8,788 nucleotides of DNA from Thermoprotei archaeon ex4572_64. GTDB lineage: Archaea; Thermoproteota; Thermoprotei; Thermoproteales; Thermocladiaceae. Shown here piece after piece: positions 5,339 to 8,788 of the stretch (its first letter is position 1; the number at the start of each line of letters is the position of its first letter). Position numbers and translations under genes: made by a program. The stretch is from the NCBI GenBank assembly GCA_002254895.1, contig NJDF01000065.1, forward strand, positions 1 through 8,788. The letters are read 5' to 3'. The notes under the pieces were generated by a model. That model was not told the origin of the DNA, did no database searches, and saw only the letters and a program-made list of their open reading frames with translations.

Positions 5339-6328
5339 ATGAGTAGTAAGTCGCGACTTGTTAAGAGAGTGTTGATATACTTCATAACCTCTCTAATAAT
5401 TATATCAATTACAAGTTTAGCTCTTTCAAACTTTAACTATCAAGTATTGATGTACTTATCTAGAATTAATGTAATATACATAATCATATCGATAGTAGTA
5501 TTCGTATTGTTGACAGTACTCAATACCTTAAAGTTGATTATCATTTTTAAGAAATTTAACTATACTTTAAAGTTTGTAGAAGTTCTTGAACTACTTTTTG
5601 CTCAAACCTTTGCATCACTTATAACTCCAGGACTATATACTGGTGGTGAAGTTATTACATTATCCTATCTAGTTCTCAATAAGAATTTAAATGTGCATTA
5701 CGTAGTTAGAGCTCTAATTATTAAGTATTCAATCGATACTTTAACGCTGATGATTATTACCATAGCCTTAACATTGCTGTTAAATATGGTGATTCCGATA
5801 CTCTTCATACTTGTAGTACCCTATATTGGTGTAAGTATTTTATTTCTTTCAAATACGTTTAGTAAATTCTTATCAAAGCTTCTCTCAAGAGTAAGTAGTA
5901 GATCTTTAAAGTTACGATCTTTCTTAAAAAGTAGAGGTGTTAGTATTAATTTTAATCAAGATATTGCTATTCCTAGAAGTACTTACTTAAAGACTCTTCT
6001 TAACATTACGGTAATATCTATAACTCACTGGCTAGTGTATGGTATTTTCTTTCTATTATCACTAAATACTGTAGGATTTACACAAAGCTACGCTCATGGT
6101 CTTCTCTTTGCATGCATGTATACCGTATTAACTACAGTACCTATAACTCCAGGTTCTGCAGGTATTGGAGAAGTTATAAATTACTATATAGCTAGTATGA
6201 TAGGTATTAGAGATATGTATCTAGTCTTCAATACTATATTTAGACTCTACACGTACTTCATACCTCTAGCCTTATCTTCAATATTCTTCGCACATGTGGT
6301 TAAGAAGATTGTTAGAATCTTATGGTAG
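5339..6328 (+). CDS. flippase-like integral membrane protein (UPF0104 / LPG-synthase TM family)
   Basis: A 329-residue multi-spanning membrane protein of the UPF0104 family, related to the membrane part of lysylphosphatidylglycerol synthase and thought to move lipids or lipid-linked sugars. Hydrophobic segments lie near residues 10-29, 43-70, 80-113, 120-170 (two or three passes), 220-243, 251-290 and 295-321. Two half-repeats carry the signature: ITPGLYTGGE near residue 95 and ITPGSAGIGE near residue 270. A polar basic loop lies at about 174-217. The length is normal and the frame whole. The ATG is 26 nt from the shared TATA box. No glycosyltransferase gene is adjacent to hint at a substrate; its divergent partner is a soluble hydrolase. 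Confidence 0.85.
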   Translation: MSSKSRLVKRVLIYFITSLIIISITSLALSNFNYQVLMYLSRINVIYIIISIVVFVLLTVLNTLKLIIIFKKFNYTLKFVEVLELLFAQTFASLITPGLYTGGEVITLSYLVLNKNLNVHYVVRALIIKYSIDTLTLMIITIALTLLLNMVIPILFILVVPYIGVSILFLSNTFSKFLSKLLSRVSSRSLKLRSFLKSRGVSINFNQDIAIPRSTYLKTLLNITVISITHWLVYGIFFLLSLNTVGFTQSYAHGLLFACMYTVLTTVPITPGSAGIGEVINYYIASMIGIRDMYLVFNTIFRLYTYFIPLALSSIFFAHVVKKIVRILW

Positions 6329-6381
6329 TGAAGGGTTTTGTAAAAATGAAACTTTTCTCTTTTATGAAGTTATGTGTATGT

Positions 6382-6462
6382 TTATAACTCCTCTTCCCAC
6401 TCCTCTTCAAATTCTTCCCACTCCTCCTCTTCCTCCCATTCCTCTTCAAACATCAATCTCAT
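6382..6462 (-). CDS. 26-residue Glu/Trp-rich micropeptide
   Basis: A tiny gene on the minus strand, from the ATG at 6462 to TAA at 6382-6384. After MRLMF the peptide is almost only Glu, broken by W9, W15, F18 and W22, and ends in Leu: 17 Glu in 26 residues. The plus strand shows this as a pyrimidine-rich tract. A box GTTTTTAAAT lies about 33 nt upstream, the same core as in the uS19 and uS3 promoters here, so the gene is probably well expressed with a very short leader. The stretch just before the ATG would read RKVGKA in frame, preceded by TAG, and has no standard start. I do not know a function. The spaced aromatics on an acidic chain suggest a basic partner such as a ribosomal or nucleic-acid-binding protein, which is speculation. 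Confidence 0.55.
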   Translation of the reverse strand: MRLMFEEEWEEEEEWEEFEEEWEEEL

Positions 6463-6490
6463 TGCTTTCCCTACCTTCCTCTAAGTTACA

Positions 6491-6501
6491 GATTTAAAAA
6501 C
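6491..6501 (-). promoter_or_regulatory. promoter of the Glu/Trp micropeptide, ribosomal-protein type core
   Basis: The minus strand reads GTTTTTAAATC, sharing GTTTTTAAAT with the 19-bp element in front of uS19 and uS3. Its centre is about 33 nt before the ATG at 6462, predicting a start near 6469. Confidence 0.45.
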
Positions 6502-6583
6502 ATTACTAAGTGAGTTTCTGTATAATAGGGTCTAATGAATTGTCTAGCTTCAGTATTAACTAGCCTTGTCTAACTGTATTACG

Positions 6584-7388
6584 TTAACCAACAGCTCTCT
6601 GAGCAATTAGTTTGGTAATGTTTTCAATAGCCATTCTTGTTTGTGGAGGTATTCCTGGCACTTCAACTGTCATAAAGCCTCTCACAATTAATGATTTAGC
6701 CTCATCTTCAGTAAATCCTCTACTCATGAGGTAGTATAGTTCTTCTTCTGATAAAATGCAGGCTCTAGAAGTTATGGTGCACTTACCTGAACCTATTAAT
6801 CTTGACGTAATTTCAGCTCTAGAGCTGTTTCCTTCAAGAATAGCTTTAGAACCAACATCGTAGCTAGATTCACCCCACCCAACAATTACAGATGCAGTGT
6901 AGGTTTTGGCATTATTTCTAAGTACGATTTTAGGATAAGCTTGAAGACTAGCAACATCACTGTAAAGTATGTAGTAGCTTGTAAATTCACCTCCATCATC
7001 AACATGTACAGCTGTTCTTGGTCTAACATGCACACCTTTAGACCATGCGTGAAGCATGGCAAAACTTAACTTAGCACTCTTACCAATATAGAACTCTGTA
7101 ACTCCTACATGTAGTGAATTTGCAACTCCGTAAGCAACTGCACAACCTGTTATTAAGTGTAGTTCAGCTTCATCATCAACAATAACTATGTTGTGTAGTA
7201 GTTGTGCTCTTCCCTTACTAGCAATGAATAGACAAGCATATATGGGGAAGGGTATCTTAGTTTTAGGTGGAACATATATGAAGTATCCTTGACCATGACC
7301 GTAGAGTTCTACAGCAGCTGTGTACTTGTCAGTGTCTACATCAATCATCTTCCAATAGTAGTTCTTTGCCCATTCAATTTTCTCTAAG
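6584..7388 (-). pseudogene. sufB: SufB-family Fe-S scaffold protein, N-terminus and a C-terminal block missing
   Basis: SufB builds iron-sulfur clusters with the ATPase SufC. The core is well conserved: IEWAKNYYWKMIDVDTDKYT, GQGYFIYVPPKTKIPFPIYA, HLITGCAV and HAWSKGVHVRPRTAVHV, ending SEEELYYLMSRGFTEDEA and SLIVRGFM. The longest ATG frame starts at 7348 (254 residues), but the family sequence continues upstream in frame to about 7388 and then stops abruptly next to sufC sequence. Relatives have roughly 100 more N-terminal residues. A second loss lies near 6750-6760, where SRACI runs straight into LSEEELYY. The block of about 45 residues with the HLEC and SHEA motifs, needed for cluster building, is gone without a frame change. 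Unlikely to be a working scaffold as written. Confidence 0.82.
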
Positions 7389-7747
7389 TATTACAGATAC
7401 GCCACTACTTACAAGATCATTTATTGTTTGTGAAATTTTTCTTAAAGTATCAACATCAACACCACTATCAGGTTCGTCTAGTAGTGCAAGTTTTGGTTTT
7501 TGAAGAACTGTTAAGTATAGTTCCATTCTCTTCCTCTCACCACCACTAAAACCTGTAAATAAGTATCTACTTACTAAATAGTCAACATCTAGATGTTTAA
7601 GTAGTTTCTGACTTGACTTACCATACTTAACCTCTAATGCTTTAATTAAATCCTTAACTAGTAATCCCTTAATACTTGGTGGACACCTCTAATTATGGAC
7701 TTTCCATCAATATCTACATGTAGATTCTCAACTTTAAGTAATGTCAT
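7374..7747 (-). pseudogene. sufC: SufC Fe-S assembly ATPase, Walker A region and C-terminus deleted
   Basis: SufC is the ABC-type ATPase that drives SufB(D). The ATG at 7747 opens a correct N-terminus (MTLLKVENLHVDIDGKSIIR then GV). At about 7680-7684 it jumps to PPSIKGLLVKDLIKALEVKYG, which in relatives follows the Q-loop (FAFQNPP), in a shifted frame. About 65 residues are lost, including the P-loop GPNGSGKST. The second part keeps the ABC signature (FSGGERKR) and Walker B (LALLDEPDSGVD), runs to SSGVSVIL, then breaks off before the H-loop and meets sufB sequence. It therefore also lacks its last 50 or so residues. Total coding left is about half of the usual 245-250 residues. It cannot bind ATP normally. 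It lies 47 nt downstream of uS19 on the same strand. Confidence 0.85.
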
Positions 7748-7773
7748 GTCTTGAGTATTTTTTGAAAAATAGC

Positions 7774-7784
7774 CTCTTATAAGG
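7774..7784 (-). promoter_or_regulatory. possible TATA box of sufC
   Basis: The minus strand reads CCTTATAAGAG about 32 nt upstream of the ATG at 7747. sufC may also be read through from uS19, whose stop is at 7795. Confidence 0.3.
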
Positions 7785-7794
7785 ATTAAGTTAT

Positions 7795-8292
7795 CTACTT
7801 AGCACCAACATGTAATGTACTTCTTGTAGCTTTAAGTCCAGGTTCTCCATGCTGTACAATTTTACATGTGAGTGCGAACTCTCCAAGATAGTGACCTATA
7901 TGCCATGGTGAGATGTGAACTGGTATGTAAGTTATTCCATTATATACGTATATAGTTAGTCCAACCATTTCTGGTAGGATAATCATATCGCGACAGTGAG
8001 TCTTAATGATTACTCTCTTACCCTCAGCTATGAGCTTCTTAGCTTTTCTAATTTTCTCAAGAAGTTTCCTATGTTCAGGTTTAAGACCACGAGTTAAACT
8101 TCTTCTCTGTCTTGCTGGTAGTAGTTTTATGAATTCTTCCATAGGCATTTTGAGAATTTCTTCAAAACTGTATCCTCTATATCTGAAACTCTTCCACTCT
8201 TCTTGAGGAATTATGGATGGTGTTGGCCAACCCTTACGTCCAGCTTCTGCTTCAGCTTCCTTTGCTTCAACTTTCTTAGCTTCCTTACTCAC
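7795..8292 (-). CDS. rps19: small ribosomal subunit protein uS19 (S19p)
   Basis: A ribosomal protein of the small-subunit head that binds 16S rRNA near the A-site finger contacts. Archaeal blocks are clear: [74 protein letters not shown] and [21 protein letters not shown]. The 165-residue protein is longer than most, owing to a charged Lys/Glu/Ala N-terminal tail of about 20 residues. The GTG at 8292 is taken as the start because a TATA-containing element is centred about 25 nt upstream, so the transcript should be leaderless. In most archaea uS19 is followed by uL22 and uS3 in one operon. Here uS19 and uS3 point away from each other and uL22 is absent from the window. Confidence 0.95.
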   Translation of the reverse strand: MSKEAKKVEAKEAEAEAGRKGWPTPSIIPQEEWKSFRYRGYSFEEILKMPMEEFIKLLPARQRRSLTRGLKPEHRKLLEKIRKAKKLIAEGKRVIIKTHCRDMIILPEMVGLTIYVYNGITYIPVHISPWHIGHYLGEFALTCKIVQHGEPGLKATRSTLHVGAK

Positions 8293-8306
8293 AATTCTCT
8301 CACACT

Positions 8307-8325
8307 TTTAAGAATTTAAAAACCT
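8307..8325 (-). promoter_or_regulatory. uS19 promoter, left arm of a 19-bp inverted repeat
   Basis: Plus strand TTTAAGAATTTAAAAACCT; on the minus strand it reads AGGTTTTTAAATTCTTAAA, exactly the element at 8385-8403. It holds a purine-rich BRE-like start (AGG), a T run and the TATA core TTTAAATT, about 25 nt before the GTG at 8292. Confidence 0.65.
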
Positions 8326-8384
8326 TACATAAACTTTCAACCACACCCATATTGAGTAATGACTGTAAGGGAAAACGGTTAGGT

Positions 8385-8403
8385 AGGTTTTTAAATTCTT
8401 AAA
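8385..8403 (+). promoter_or_regulatory. uS3 promoter, right arm of a 19-bp inverted repeat
   Basis: AGGTTTTTAAATTCTTAAA is a perfect inverted copy of 8307-8325. Its TATA core is about 26 nt before the ATG at 8420, so the uS3 transcript should be leaderless. The start-stop pair ATGTAG at 8411-8416 lies upstream of the predicted transcript start. Confidence 0.65.
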
Positions 8404-8419
8404 GAAATACATGTAGCGC

Positions 8420-8788
8420 ATGTCTACACAGGCCAAGAGAATACCTGTGTATAAGAAGATACTTATGGATAATGTTAAGAAATGGATGATTAAGGAGTTT
8501 CTAGAGTATAGACTTGCAAAACAGGGATATGTTGACTGTGATATCTTGAGAACACCACTAGGCACGAGAATAATAATATATACAGAAAGACCAAGCAGAA
8601 TTATTGGTAGAAAAGGTGTTATTGTTAAAGAACTTGCAAACACTATTGCAACTAAGTTAGGTGTTGAGAATCCAACAATAGACGTCACACCCATACAGAG
8701 TCCTGAATATTATGCAAAACTTATTGCAAATAGAATTGCATGGGCTATGACTAAGGGTGTCAAGTTTAGAAGAGCAGCACTAATCACT
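8420..8788 (+). CDS. rps3: small ribosomal subunit protein uS3 (S3p), 3' end cut by window edge
   Basis: A ribosomal protein at the mRNA entry of the small subunit. The 123 codons visible start MSTQAKRIPVYKKILMDN and include VKKWMIKEFLEYRLAKQGY. They then carry the type II KH domain with its GXXG loop in SRIIGRKGVIVKELANTIA, followed by NPTIDVTPIQSPEYYAKLIA and the start of the C-terminal domain (KGVKFRRAAL). The frame is open to the right edge. The ATG is chosen because of the TATA spacing and because the nearby ATG at 8411 is followed at once by TAG. It is the likely first gene of a ribosomal operon continuing to the right, where uL29 and others are usual, with uL22 missing from its normal place upstream. 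Confidence 0.95.
   Translation, partial: MSTQAKRIPVYKKILMDNVKKWMIKEFLEYRLAKQGYVDCDILRTPLGTRIIIYTERPSRIIGRKGVIVKELANTIATKLGVENPTIDVTPIQSPEYYAKLIANRIAWAMTKGVKFRRAALIT

Noticed and set aside
6382..6450. Simple-sequence repeat (CTC/TTC tract)
   Set aside because: The repeat is irregular at the DNA level, while codon breaks at Trp and Phe and the promoter fit a coding origin better.
6294..6497. Plus-strand open frame rich in Pro and Leu after the flippase gene
   Set aside because: It is the antisense reading of the Glu/Trp micropeptide gene; its start lies inside the flippase gene and the Pro-Leu repeats come from the pyrimidine tract.
8006..8206. Plus-strand open frame inside uS19
   Set aside because: Antisense to conserved uS19 sequence.
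8411..8416. ATG at 8411 as the uS3 start or as an upstream mini-gene
   Set aside because: It is followed at once by TAG and lies upstream of the predicted transcript start near 8420.
8308..8694. Minus-strand open frame of 128 codons
   Set aside because: It lies antisense to uS3, whose KH-domain motifs are certain, and shows no family resemblance.
1..8788. CRISPR array, transposon, tRNA or defence system
   Set aside because: No repeated spacer pattern, transposase, terminal inverted repeats, cloverleaf or known defence gene was seen on either strand.

Overview
The window comes from an AT-rich archaeon, most likely a member of the Thermoproteota (Crenarchaeota). Four things point there: archaeal/eukaryal-type proteins (exosome subunit Rrp42, FAU-1, uS19 and uS3 of archaeal type), TATA boxes centred about 26 nt upstream of many start codons (leaderless transcripts), an archaeal SufC-SufB pair, and a candidate archaeal C/D box guide RNA. 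I cannot name the genus.

Layout. 1-1154 (-) is the 5' part of the FAU-1 RNA-binding ribonuclease, divergent from a COG1407 metallophosphoesterase (1245-2054). Next come rrp42, which lacks a standard start codon, and a pyrE that overlaps it by ATGA and has lost its central third. 3389-3848 is a long non-coding stretch with a candidate C/D box sRNA, palindromes and a weak coding remnant. It is followed by a small ribbon-helix-helix/coiled-coil protein (3849-4127). On the minus strand lie two halves of one HD-domain hydrolase (4133-4429 and 4472-4699) and an isochorismatase-family hydrolase (4751-5287). The last shares one central TATA box with a divergent flippase-like membrane protein (5339-6328). 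Then come a 26-residue Glu/Trp peptide gene (6382-6462, -), damaged sufB and sufC (6584-7747, -), uS19 (7795-8292, -) and the start of uS3 (8420-8788, +).

Two themes stand out. First, four neighbouring genes (pyrE, the HD hydrolase, sufB, sufC) carry internal losses or replacements. Their remaining sequence is well conserved and free of stops, while FAU-1, COG1407, rrp42, the isochorismatase, the flippase, uS19 and uS3 look whole. This means either very recent gene decay by clean deletion or an assembly fault, and it needs read-level checking. Second, promoter architecture is unusually legible: uS19 and uS3 diverge from identical 19-bp inverted elements, and one TATA box sits exactly 26 nt from two opposite start codons. 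A shorter version of the ribosomal-protein element (GTTTTTAAAT) also lies upstream of the tiny acidic peptide gene. I see no CRISPR array, transposon, tRNA or rRNA.
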